A stretch of 10,582 nt of DNA from CAUZFZ01 sp963579025 (lineage in GTDB: Bacteria; Planctomycetota; Planctomycetia; Planctomycetales; Planctomycetaceae), in assembly GCA_963579025.1 (NCBI GenBank), contig CAUZFZ010000249.1, forward strand, positions 1 to 10,582, given 5' to 3'. A model generated the notes under the pieces. It was not told the origin of the DNA. It did no database searches and was given only the letters and a program-made list of their open reading frames with translations. Position numbers and translations under genes: made by a program. The stretch's first letter is position 1. Every line of letters begins with the position of its first letter. Positions 1 to 8,008 of the stretch are shown here, piece by piece.

Positions 1-33
1 CGAACAAGTGCTGGCCAAAGAATAGTTATTCCT

Positions 34-1299
34 ATGTCTCATCGACTGACGCTGTGCATTCCGCTGATCATTGCGGCTGTTGCGGCCACGGCTGTGGCCG
101 CTGAACGATCCTCGGTGCCGACGCAGGCCTGGTTTCCACAGGCCCCACCGCTCAAGAATCCCACCGGGCAGATCATCCGGGTCGCCACCGTCGACCAGCT
201 CTTTCGTGCGGCAGAGACTGTCAAACCTGGCGGGACAATTCTGCTGGCGGATGGCCACTACATGATGCCGAGGTATTTTGAGCTGCGGACAGACAACGTG
301 ACGATGCGGAGCGAGACCGGCCGGCGTGATGGTGTCGTCATCGACGGGGCGCGCAGCCGCCATGGAGAACTTGTTGGAATTCGCGGATGTGAAGGTGTGA
401 CGATCGCCGACCTGACGATTCAGAACATCAAGTGGAACGGCTTCAAACTGAATTCCAACCACGGAGTGCAGCGAGTCACAATCTATAACTGTGTGATTCA
501 CAACATCTGGCAACGCGGGATCAAAGGTGTCGCTGTTCCGGCGGCGAACCGCGAAGCGCTGCGACCGAAAGATTGCCGAATTCAGTACTGCCTGTTCTAC
601 AACGACCGCCCCAAGCAATTCTCAGACGATCCGGCCGACACGCCGGAGCGGTTTCAGGGCAATTACATCGGCGGCATGGACATCATGTACGCCACGAACT
701 GGACGATCAGCGACAACGTCTTCATTGGAATTCAGGGTCGCACACGTGAAGCTCGCGGAGCCATTTTCCTGTGGCACGACTCACGCGACTGCATCATCGA
801 GCAGAACATTGTTATTGATTGCGACAGTGGGATCTGTCTGGGCAATTCCTCCAAACGAGCGGAGACTGAGACGCATTGTCGGCGGTGCATTGTGCGGAAC
901 AACTTCATCACACGCACACCGGAAAACGGGATACTGGCCGACTACACAACCGACTGCGCGATTATCCATAACACGATTCACGATCCGACCAGCCGGCAGA
1001 AGCGACTGATTCGGCTGGTGCATGACAATGCTGGCCTGCTGGTGGCGAACAACCTGATCAGTGGGCCGCCGTTGATGAATCGCGCAACAGGTCAGGTTCA
1101 AATTCGGCACAATCGAACGAGCGATTTCACGGACGCATTTACGAGCGCACAGGATGGCAACCTGCACCTGCGCCACGCACTTCCTGATATCGCAATTGTG
1201 GCACCACGACTGTCGCAGGCCAGTCGTGACATCGACGGGGAACTTCGAGGCGATCAGCCGTCCGCCGGAGCAGACGAACCCGAGCGACCCCGTCCGTAG
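34..1299 (+). CDS. exported right-handed parallel beta-helix repeat protein
   Basis: A 421-residue protein beginning with a clear Sec signal peptide: MSHR, a hydrophobic stretch at about 6-21, then AVAAERS, with likely cleavage near residue 23. Residues 48-75 (TVDQLFRAAETVKPGGTILL) are the usual opening of pectate-lyase-like beta-helix proteins. From about 100 to 345 there are recurring coils of the form VTIxxNxI / CIIEQNIVI / CIVRNNFI / CAIIHNTI, with Asn/Asp at turn positions. The C-terminus (SRDIDGELRGDQPSAGADE) matches the conserved DxDGxxR...GAxE tail seen on many such planctomycete proteins. The family includes polysaccharide lyases, epimerases and non-catalytic binding proteins; no catalytic set can be assigned here, so the substrate is unknown. 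It is the first of three plus-strand exported genes and ends 115 bp before the next start. No clear ribosome binding site precedes the ATG at 34. Confidence 0.85.
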   Translation: MSHRLTLCIPLIIAAVAATAVAAERSSVPTQAWFPQAPPLKNPTGQIIRVATVDQLFRAAETVKPGGTILLADGHYMMPRYFELRTDNVTMRSETGRRDGVVIDGARSRHGELVGIRGCEGVTIADLTIQNIKWNGFKLNSNHGVQRVTIYNCVIHNIWQRGIKGVAVPAANREALRPKDCRIQYCLFYNDRPKQFSDDPADTPERFQGNYIGGMDIMYATNWTISDNVFIGIQGRTREARGAIFLWHDSRDCIIEQNIVIDCDSGICLGNSSKRAETETHCRRCIVRNNFITRTPENGILADYTTDCAIIHNTIHDPTSRQKRLIRLVHDNAGLLVANNLISGPPLMNRATGQVQIRHNRTSDFTDAFTSAQDGNLHLRHALPDIAIVAPRLSQASRDIDGELRGDQPSAGADEPERPRP

Positions 1300-1414
1300 T
1301 GCGCGTGACCGAGCACGTTCCCAACGGCGAACCGATGGGATGCTGTCACGATTCCCGCACACGTTCGACTATACTCGACTGCTCGCCCAACAGTCCCTCG
1401 ATCCTTGTTCGCTA

Positions 1415-3685
1415 ATGAACCGGAAATCTCACACGACGATCCACTTTACGGTATTGGCCTGCGTTGCAGCGCTGAGTCACGACGGCGCTGCGTACAGCCG
1501 CGATCTGCCTGCGGAGCAACCGTCTTTCCGTCACGACGTGATGGCCGTTTTGTCGCGGGCTGGCTGCAACATGGGCACGTGCCACGGCAACGCCAACGGC
1601 AAAGGTGGACTGAAGCTGTCCTTGCGGGGCCAGGATCCCACCGCCGACTACGTCACGCTGACCCGACAACTGGGGTCCCGACGAGTCAGCATTGTCGATC
1701 CGGATTCCAGCCTGCTGCTCCGGAAGCCAACGATGTCCATGCCGCACCAGGGGGGACGCCGCTTCGACTCCAATTCTCTGGAATACCGTATCCTTCGGAA
1801 CTGGATTGCGGACGGAATGCCGCGCGACGCGAAGGACTCGCCTCACGTGACAAGCCTCGCTGCGTCTCCGAACCACGCGACGCTTTACGCACCCGAGACT
1901 TCCGTCCAGCTTGGCGTGACAGCTTCATTCAGCGACGGCTCAGAAAGAGATGTGTCGAAGCTTGTGGTTTACCACTCGTCGTCACTGTTTGTTTCGGTGG
2001 GCGAAAATGGAGTCGCCAGTGCCGAGCGAGCCTGTCAGACCATCGTGACGGCCCGGTATCTGGACCACCAGATTCCGATCCGGCTTGAGTTCGTGCCGGA
2101 CAATCCCAACTTCGTGAGCGCCGCACCCAGGCCGGCCAACTTCATCGATGAGGCTGTCTTTACACAGCTTAAGCGGCTTCGCATCAATCCGTCAGGAATC
2201 TGCGACGACACAACATTTCTCCGCAGAGTGTACCTCGATGTCACCGGTCTCCTTCCGACAGTGGAACAGGCGCAGACGTTTGTCTCGTCCAGCGAACCCG
2301 ACAAACGGGCGCGCCTGATCGACGAACTGCTCGCGTCGCCTGAGTTCAACGATATGCAGGCTCTCCGCTGGGCCGATCTGCTTCGAGTTGAAGAAAAGAC
2401 ACTCGACACGAAAGGCGTCGCCGTATTTCACGCGTGGATTCGTAACTCCTTTGTCAAAGAGAAACCGCTCAACGAATTCGCAAGAGAACTTCTGGAGGCG
2501 CGAGGCAGTACTTACAAGGTGCCTGCGACGAATCTCTACCGATCACTCCGCACGCCCGAAACTCGCGGTGAGGTCACGGCGCAATTGTTTCTTGGCGTGC
2601 GTCTGCAGTGTGCGAAGTGTCATAACCACCCGTTCGACCGCTGGACTCAGGAAGACTATTACGGTTGGTCGAACTACTTCGCACGCATCGACTACAAGAT
2701 CATCGAGAACAAACGTCGCGACAAATTCGACAAGCATGAGTTCGCTGGTGAGCAAATCGTTCTTCTCAAGAATGAAGGCGACGTAAAGAACGCCGCGACC
2801 GGCCAGGCGGCAGGACTGCGATTTCTGAGCGCCTCCGGTGACGCATCAGCGATTTCTGAACCCGGCAAAGATGCAAAGCTGGATCGGCTGCAGCAGGTCG
2901 CCCGTTGGATGAGTTCTGCCACGAACGAACGATTTGCGGCAACGCAGGCCAACCGCATCTGGTATCAGATCACGGGGCGAGGAATCGTTGATCCTGTCGA
3001 TGACTTTCGTTCAACGAATCCGCCGGTCAATCCAGAACTTCTCGATGCATTGCAGGCGGAGTTTGTCCGTGGTGGCTTCCGACTGCGACCGCTGATGCGA
3101 CACATCCTGAATTCTCAGACCTATCAGCTTTCGTCCGCTCCGAACGAAACAAATCGAGCCAACGCACATCTCTTCGCTCGTGTTGAACCAAGCCGTCTGA
3201 CGGCCGAGCAAACGCTTGACGCCGTCTCGCAAGTGCTGGGAGTTGCTGTGAAGTTCGGGGATCAGAAACCGGGCACTAAAGCTGTTCAGCTCGCCGGAGT
3301 CCGTAACGGCGGACATCGCTACAGCCCACCGGAGATCGGGGATCGGTTCCTCGCTCTGTTCGGTAAGCCCAGCCGACAGTTGTCATGCGAATGCGAACGG
3401 GCCGGCGAAACGACACTGGCGCAGACTCTTGAACTGTGCGGCGGAGACCTCATCGATCAGCTTCTGCGTGACGACACGGGACGCATCGGGAAGTCAATCG
3501 GACGTAACGATTCGGATGAGCAAATTGTTGACGACCTGTACTGGTCCGCGTTGAGTCGAGCACCGTCAGAGGATGAATCGGCCGCCGCTCTCGTACACAT
3601 TCGGAACCAGCCAAACCGACGTCCGGGCCTTGAGGACGTCGCCTGGGCGCTCCTGAACTCGAACGACTTTCTACTACGACGCTGA
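1415..3685 (+). CDS. cytochrome c-like / BIG2 / DUF1549 / DUF1553 exported protein
   Basis: A 756-residue multidomain protein of a family hugely expanded in planctomycetes. I chose the ATG at 1415 because it starts a plausible signal peptide (MNRKSHTTIHFTVLACVAAL...AAYS). The frame stays open upstream to 1154, but that part overlaps the beta-helix gene and has no protein-like character. Domains in order: planctomycete cytochrome c-like region (about 37-136) with heme motif C51-NMGT-C56-H57; a BIG2 Ig-like domain (about 155-228); DUF1549 (about 242-430), including a second motif C399-AK-C402-H403 followed by NHPFDRW; DUF1553 (about 490-750), with ANRIWYQITGRGIVDPVDDF at 512-531. It is probably periplasmic or membrane-associated and possibly heme-binding. 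The biochemical role is not established; genes of this kind pair with DUF1501 genes and are often near sulfatases. The DUF1501 gene follows 12 nt downstream, so the two are likely one transcript. Confidence 0.93.
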   Translation: MNRKSHTTIHFTVLACVAALSHDGAAYSRDLPAEQPSFRHDVMAVLSRAGCNMGTCHGNANGKGGLKLSLRGQDPTADYVTLTRQLGSRRVSIVDPDSSLLLRKPTMSMPHQGGRRFDSNSLEYRILRNWIADGMPRDAKDSPHVTSLAASPNHATLYAPETSVQLGVTASFSDGSERDVSKLVVYHSSSLFVSVGENGVASAERACQTIVTARYLDHQIPIRLEFVPDNPNFVSAAPRPANFIDEAVFTQLKRLRINPSGICDDTTFLRRVYLDVTGLLPTVEQAQTFVSSSEPDKRARLIDELLASPEFNDMQALRWADLLRVEEKTLDTKGVAVFHAWIRNSFVKEKPLNEFARELLEARGSTYKVPATNLYRSLRTPETRGEVTAQLFLGVRLQCAKCHNHPFDRWTQEDYYGWSNYFARIDYKIIENKRRDKFDKHEFAGEQIVLLKNEGDVKNAATGQAAGLRFLSASGDASAISEPGKDAKLDRLQQVARWMSSATNERFAATQANRIWYQITGRGIVDPVDDFRSTNPPVNPELLDALQAEFVRGGFRLRPLMRHILNSQTYQLSSAPNETNRANAHLFARVEPSRLTAEQTLDAVSQVLGVAVKFGDQKPGTKAVQLAGVRNGGHRYSPPEIGDRFLALFGKPSRQLSCECERAGETTLAQTLELCGGDLIDQLLRDDTGRIGKSIGRNDSDEQIVDDLYWSALSRAPSEDESAAALVHIRNQPNRRPGLEDVAWALLNSNDFLLRR

Positions 3686-3697
3686 AAAGACCTCGGC

Positions 3698-5092
3698 ATG
3701 ACGAACCGCGGAATCCCGAACAGCATCAGCGAATTTCACAGACGGGATCTGCTCCGCGTTGGCGGACCAGGGCTCCTCGGTTTGACTTTGCCGAAGCTCC
3801 TGCAGGCACAGGATGTTTCGCGTCCATTGGCTCCGGTCGCAAAGGCAAAGTCCGTTATCTTCCTCTTTCAATGGGGAGGACCAAGTCACGTCGACACGTT
3901 CGATAGAAAATTGAAAGCCCCCGACGGGTACCGATCGAAGTACGACTGGATTGGAACCTCGGTCCCTGGAATGCAGGTGTGCGAGCACCTTCCCGAGACA
4001 GCGAAAGTCATGCACCGCATCGCCCAGATTCGGTCGATGCACCACACAATGAACAACCACAATTCGGCTGGTTACACGGCTCTGACGGGAGTCGAGCCAC
4101 CAACCGACGATCAGCGGCTGCGGGACTCGCTCGATCTGTTTCCCGCTTACGGCTCAGTGGTTGATGCAGTTTCGCCAGGCACGAACGGCATGCCGACTTT
4201 TGTGTCCTACCCGCACACAATTTCGGATGGCTCCACAACTCCTGGACAGCGTGCCAGCTTTCTCGGCAAGCTCCACGATCCGCTTTTTATTCCGAATGAC
4301 CCGAACGCCCCGGATTTCAAACTGTCGCAGTTGAGCCTCCCGTCGGGCGTTTCCGCAGGTCGACTGGCCGATCGCCGCAGCCTTCAGAAACTGATCAATC
4401 AGCAGGCGCGTTCTCTTGATGAGTCGTCAGCCGCGCGCGGTCTGGATGCTTATTACCAGAAAGCGCTCGGCATGCTGAACTCGCCGCGCGTTCGTGATGC
4501 GTTCGATCTTTCCTCTGAACCAACGACCCTCCGCAATGCGTACGGACGTACGACTTACGGTCAGGGTTGTCTGCTGGCGCGACGACTGGTCGAGTCTGGA
4601 GTCAAATTCGTGACCGTCTACTTTTCCCGCACGATCGGTGGACGAAGTAAGACGGACGGAGGCTGGGACACGCACGGATTTGATGATACGAGAATGTTCG
4701 AAATCCTTCCGGAATGGCATTACCCGCTTACGGAGCAGACGTTGCCAGTGCTGCTCAACGACCTTCAGGATCGAGGGCTGCTTGACGAGACTCTGGTTCT
4801 GTGGATGGGCGAGTTCGGTCGTACGCCCAAGATCAACAAGAACATCAGCCGGGACCATTGGCCCAAGTGCTATACATCGCTCCTCGCGGGCGGCGGTGTC
4901 CAGGGCGGAGCGGTTTACGGTCGTTCCGATCGCACGGGCGCGTTTCCGGATCGGGATCCCGTCTCAACAGGCGACCTTGCCGCCACGGTTTACCATCTAC
5001 TTGGTATCAACCACGAGACGGAGATTCGAGACAGCCTGGACCGACCACTACCAATTGCAAACGGACGTCCCGTCTCGGAGATCATCGCGTAG
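3698..5092 (+). CDS. DUF1501 family protein (alkaline phosphatase/sulfatase-like fold), Tat-exported
   Basis: A 464-residue protein. The N-terminus carries HRRDLLRVGGPGLLGL (14-29), a twin-arginine-type export signal followed by a hydrophobic stretch. The body shows the DUF1501 landmarks: FQWGGPSHVDTFD (57-69), where the metal-binding Asp/His cluster of the alkaline-phosphatase superfamily would sit; GGWDTH (321-326); WMGEFGRTPKIN (369-380); and RDHWP (385-389). The length is normal for the family and the gene appears intact. It lies 12 nt after the DUF1549/DUF1553 gene in the arrangement typical of planctomycetes, so the two products probably act together outside the cytoplasm. A hydrolase role on phosphate or sulfate esters is inferred from fold only; the substrate is unknown. 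The next gene is convergent and begins a different functional block. Confidence 0.93.
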   Translation: MTNRGIPNSISEFHRRDLLRVGGPGLLGLTLPKLLQAQDVSRPLAPVAKAKSVIFLFQWGGPSHVDTFDRKLKAPDGYRSKYDWIGTSVPGMQVCEHLPETAKVMHRIAQIRSMHHTMNNHNSAGYTALTGVEPPTDDQRLRDSLDLFPAYGSVVDAVSPGTNGMPTFVSYPHTISDGSTTPGQRASFLGKLHDPLFIPNDPNAPDFKLSQLSLPSGVSAGRLADRRSLQKLINQQARSLDESSAARGLDAYYQKALGMLNSPRVRDAFDLSSEPTTLRNAYGRTTYGQGCLLARRLVESGVKFVTVYFSRTIGGRSKTDGGWDTHGFDDTRMFEILPEWHYPLTEQTLPVLLNDLQDRGLLDETLVLWMGEFGRTPKINKNISRDHWPKCYTSLLAGGGVQGGAVYGRSDRTGAFPDRDPVSTGDLAATVYHLLGINHETEIRDSLDRPLPIANGRPVSEIIA

Positions 5093-5237
5093 AGAAGCTG
5101 TCGCTCCGCGGTCGCAATGTCTGTCTGGGACTGCGCGAGCCACCGTGGTACACGATGTGTAACCTGACTGACTCCAGGGGCGACATCAGTAATTCCGCTG
5201 ATTCTCCTGATCATTCCCTCGGGGCTAACGCTTCTTC
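5093..5237. other. convergent intergenic region between the exported-protein block and the RiPP-like operon
   Basis: A 145-bp gap where the plus-strand DUF1501 gene and the minus-strand zincin-like gene end facing each other. Both transcripts should terminate here, but I see no convincing intrinsic terminator. The only inverted repeats are a 5-bp stem (ATCAG/CTGAT, 5185-5202) and a short CCC-TC-GGG element near 5216-5224 without a T-tract. It marks the boundary between two unrelated gene groups. Confidence 0.5.
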
Positions 5238-6740
5238 TTACTGGCCTTTGGCAGGCGACGAATCACCTGTTGAAGACTGACAGACTGCTTCTCCCATTGA
5301 AACTGAATAGTGCGGATGAAAGTCGGACCACAGTGGATCGCGCTGTGCGAGTTGAGACAGGCCACAGTTGAGTGTGTCCGTGATCGACTGGTAGCACTCC
5401 GGATCACGCAAAACCGCGATTGAACCGCCAGCGAGCAGGTGCGTGGAATCGTGATCCCCCGCTTTACCATCATGCAGTCCATCGGCGATCTGAAGGGCAA
5501 GTGCCTCGTCCGTTTCACTCCACGTTTCCAGTTGTTGCAACGAATTCCCGCCTAGCGACCGCAAGGGCATGTTGGCAATCAGTTGCCCCACTTGAGCCGC
5601 AAGGTGACCAGCAAGTTCGAGCGGAATTTCGACCTCAATGGTTCGAGGCTGGCCCTGAGCATCTTTGATACCACCCGCGATTCCGACCGTGTCCTTACCG
5701 TCGGCAAAACTGCTCATCAACTCTGATATCGAATTGACGTAGCTGGCTCTTCGCTGCGGGTCGAGCGCGTACAACGACTGTATCACTCCGCTCATCAGAT
5801 ATGGCCGCAGGAGGTCGACAGGATGCGGGTCGAGTGGCGACTTTGGTCCAGACGTGCTTAGAGACATCAGGGCCGGAAACTCTGACTGTTTGATACTCGC
5901 ACGCAACGCGGCCAGCCACGGAGCGAACGTGAATGGAAAGGTAGGACCGATATTCAGCACACCACAGACATCGGCCGTTGCTTCGTCGACCCAGTGAGCC
6001 CAGACCTCACCCAGTTGCATTGCCAATTCGGCGTGCTCGGTGTCCCCTGTGGATCGAAAGCGATACGCGGCGGCCTGGAACCAGGCACGGACGTTCGACT
6101 CAATTTCCGTCAGCATCCCAGGATTCGCGTGTGTGACGTCATGCCCACCAGTTTCGTGTGCCAGTGACGTCCACAAGAGGGGGTCGTTCCGGTACGTCGA
6201 GGGCATGCTGACAATTGCAACAGCCGCATCGATTCCATCTTTGATGCGGTCGACCGGGTAGGTAAACGGTCCGAAACTGCGATGTTTGAATGTCGGCAAT
6301 GGCGGAAGCGTTTCCAGCAGGGGGAGATTGAGATTGAGTCGTTTTTCCCGCGACAGGAACGATCGAAACAGATCGGCGATTACGACTCCAAACCGGTGGG
6401 TTTGCTCATCAACATCGAATTCAGGAGCGTGACAATACACCGCGCCCAAAACGGTCTCTGCAGGTTCCGGATCCGGATCTCCACCATCGCTCGCGGCGCC
6501 GGAACCAGTGAGAGCGAGCACGCGCTCGAGATGTTTTTCGAGCGGCTCGACGAATCCCTTGCGGTAAGCCATCGGCAGCCCGCCACGACCGAGCTCGATC
6601 GCCTTGCGAAACGACTTTAGTGTTGGCTCGTTCCACGGAACTTGAGGCGGACCTTCACCGGCAAGTTTGATATTCAGAAACTTCTCACCCAGAGCAATGA
6701 CGTGATCTGGATTTACTGTGAATTCAGGAGCGGTTTGCAT
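5238..6740 (-). CDS. uncharacterised protein with HExxxH zincin-like motif (candidate metallopeptidase of a RiPP operon)
   Basis: A 500-residue soluble protein with no signal peptide or obvious membrane segment, so probably cytoplasmic. The ATG at 6740 is chosen because it shares one base with the TGA of the LanC-like gene (TGATG) and has GGAGA 7 nt upstream; the longer frame from 6884 would overlap that gene by 145 bp. I do not recognise the family. Residues 194-204 read AHETGGHDVTH, giving H195-E196-xxx-H200-D201 (HExxxH rather than the usual HExxH). About 50 residues later comes DEATADVCG (252-260), like the helix that supplies the third Glu ligand in many gluzincin peptidases, and DPHPVDLLRP (304-313) recalls the HPxxxxR segment of M48-like enzymes. 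A zinc-dependent peptidase, for instance for leader removal, is therefore plausible but inferred. The C-terminal 190 residues are unassigned. It is the last gene of the operon. Confidence 0.82.
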   Translation of the reverse strand: MQTAPEFTVNPDHVIALGEKFLNIKLAGEGPPQVPWNEPTLKSFRKAIELGRGGLPMAYRKGFVEPLEKHLERVLALTGSGAASDGGDPDPEPAETVLGAVYCHAPEFDVDEQTHRFGVVIADLFRSFLSREKRLNLNLPLLETLPPLPTFKHRSFGPFTYPVDRIKDGIDAAVAIVSMPSTYRNDPLLWTSLAHETGGHDVTHANPGMLTEIESNVRAWFQAAAYRFRSTGDTEHAELAMQLGEVWAHWVDEATADVCGVLNIGPTFPFTFAPWLAALRASIKQSEFPALMSLSTSGPKSPLDPHPVDLLRPYLMSGVIQSLYALDPQRRASYVNSISELMSSFADGKDTVGIAGGIKDAQGQPRTIEVEIPLELAGHLAAQVGQLIANMPLRSLGGNSLQQLETWSETDEALALQIADGLHDGKAGDHDSTHLLAGGSIAVLRDPECYQSITDTLNCGLSQLAQRDPLWSDFHPHYSVSMGEAVCQSSTGDSSPAKGQ

Positions 6741-8008
6741 CAGTCTTTCTCCGGTGCGTCCAGGGGAAGGTGAAAGGGGCTGTTTTCGGGCGATTGGGAG
6801 CCGTGCAGTCTGAGACACGTCAGGCCAATTCCGGCCAGGCCAGGCATCAGGGTCGGCGATTCCTGGCCATTGAGCGTTCCACACGGCCAGACCCGATCCC
6901 CATCGACGATCTGGTCCATTCCGAGCCTGCCAATGGAAACCGCCGAGGCGTGCAGCTCAGGTCTGTGTAGAACGCAGCTCGCCGACATCAGAAAGTCGAC
7001 AATGCCGGCTAACCCTCCAAACAGAGAAGCGTCACGAATCGGCTCAGTCTGTAGATTCTGCGTGATGTTGACGGAGTGGTCGGCAAGACTCTGCAATGCG
7101 TCGGCAGCAAACGGAACGTCGCCGCAGCGGAATACAATACGGGTCAACGGGATGCCGGCTCCGGCCACACCACACCGCCAGCACAACTGGTTGACGGCGG
7201 ATTCACCGGTCTCCGTTGACGAGGTCGGTCGAGGCAGTACGGCACACAGCCCTCGAACGGCATCCACCGCGGCTTTCTGCAGTGGAGCATGCTGAGATGC
7301 GGTTGCCAGCTCGACGACGCTGCAGACGATTGCGGCAAGTCGCGTCCATGTGGTGACCGGTGGCCAGTTAGTCGTTGGTTCCGGGAGATTCCAGAGAAGC
7401 CCATCTTCATTGTGGGAGCCGGCGTGGATCAGGGCCTCTCCCTGCCGGACAGTGCTGGCCATCAGATTCTCGTCGCCAAGATACGCTGCGATTTCCGCAA
7501 GCGTGCCGAGACATCCGGCGGACCCGTGTAGAAAATCCAACTGAGCCGCGACGTCGAAACGGTTGGGAATCGTCGCAGCAACTGCAGCGGCCCGTTCTTT
7601 GAGCGATTCGTTTTGAAGCGCGTCGGCAGCTTTCAGAATCGCGAGAATTGCGCCCGTGCGACCACCGAGCAGCCCGCAAGTCCCAGAGTCGTGATCCGCC
7701 TCGATCTGGTCGAGAATCAGCAGAGCTGACGCTTCCAGCGTCCGTCGGAGTGGCCGTTCATCACAGAAGGGCAGCACGTGTGCAAAGAACACGACAATGC
7801 CGGAAAGTCCGTCAAACAGATCGCATCTCAACGACCGATAGACCGGCGTCGATTGCCTGTCCACTTCGTTCAATGACCAGGCCATCCAGTTGCAACAGTC
7901 TCCACTCCACACAGCGTCGCGACAGAGTTGTCGCGCAATCCGCAGTGACTCGTTCAGCCAGGCAGAGTCGGTGTTCTTCACAGGTTGACCTGACTCGTTC
8001 CAAGCCAT
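6740..8008 (-). CDS. LanC-like protein (putative lanthipeptide cyclase) with altered zinc site
   Basis: A 422-residue protein with the repeated GxxG turns of the LanC alpha/alpha toroid: FDGLSG (65-70), GLLGGRTG (112-119), DFLHGSAG (158-165), CWRCGVAGAG (276-285), SLFGGLAG (328-335) and MPGLAGIGL (388-396). LanC enzymes catalyse Michael-type addition of Cys thiols to dehydro-residues to form (methyl)lanthionine rings. H161 in LHGSAG corresponds to the conserved His of the AHGxxG motif. The zinc ligands look degenerate: the usual W-C-x-G is W277-R-C279-G, with the Cys shifted by one, and the usual C-H-G is F330-G-G. Zinc-independent LanC domains are known in class III synthetases, so cyclase activity is still possible. 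The ATG at 8008 overlaps the HopA1 gene by 31 bp. A GTG at 7981 (GTGA overlap, AGG 7 nt upstream) is an alternative start giving 413 residues. The downstream gene is coupled through TGATG. Confidence 0.88.
   Translation of the reverse strand: MAWNESGQPVKNTDSAWLNESLRIARQLCRDAVWSGDCCNWMAWSLNEVDRQSTPVYRSLRCDLFDGLSGIVVFFAHVLPFCDERPLRRTLEASALLILDQIEADHDSGTCGLLGGRTGAILAILKAADALQNESLKERAAAVAATIPNRFDVAAQLDFLHGSAGCLGTLAEIAAYLGDENLMASTVRQGEALIHAGSHNEDGLLWNLPEPTTNWPPVTTWTRLAAIVCSVVELATASQHAPLQKAAVDAVRGLCAVLPRPTSSTETGESAVNQLCWRCGVAGAGIPLTRIVFRCGDVPFAADALQSLADHSVNITQNLQTEPIRDASLFGGLAGIVDFLMSASCVLHRPELHASAVSIGRLGMDQIVDGDRVWPCGTLNGQESPTLMPGLAGIGLTCLRLHGSQSPENSPFHLPLDAPEKD
6745..6752 (-). promoter_or_regulatory. 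ribosome binding site for the HExxxH gene
   Basis: GGAGAAAG on the minus strand, with the GGAGA core 7 nt before the ATG at 6740 and inside the last codons of the LanC-like gene. Together with the TGATG overlap it decides the start of the downstream gene and points to translational coupling. Confidence 0.65.

Noticed and set aside
781..1362. 193-codon minus-strand frame opposite the beta-helix gene
   Set aside because: It is a shadow of a well-supported gene, with Cys/Arg-rich sequence and no recognisable domain.
1154..1414. N-terminal extension of the DUF1549/DUF1553 gene
   Set aside because: It would overlap the beta-helix gene by 146 bp and bury the signal peptide that starts at 1415.
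5185..5202. Hairpin ATCAG-N8-CTGAT as a transcription terminator
   Set aside because: The 5-bp AT-containing stem has no T-tract and is too weak to support the call.
6741..6884. N-terminal extension of the HExxxH protein
   Set aside because: It lies inside the LanC-like gene in another frame, and the start at 6740 has a ribosome binding site and TGATG overlap.
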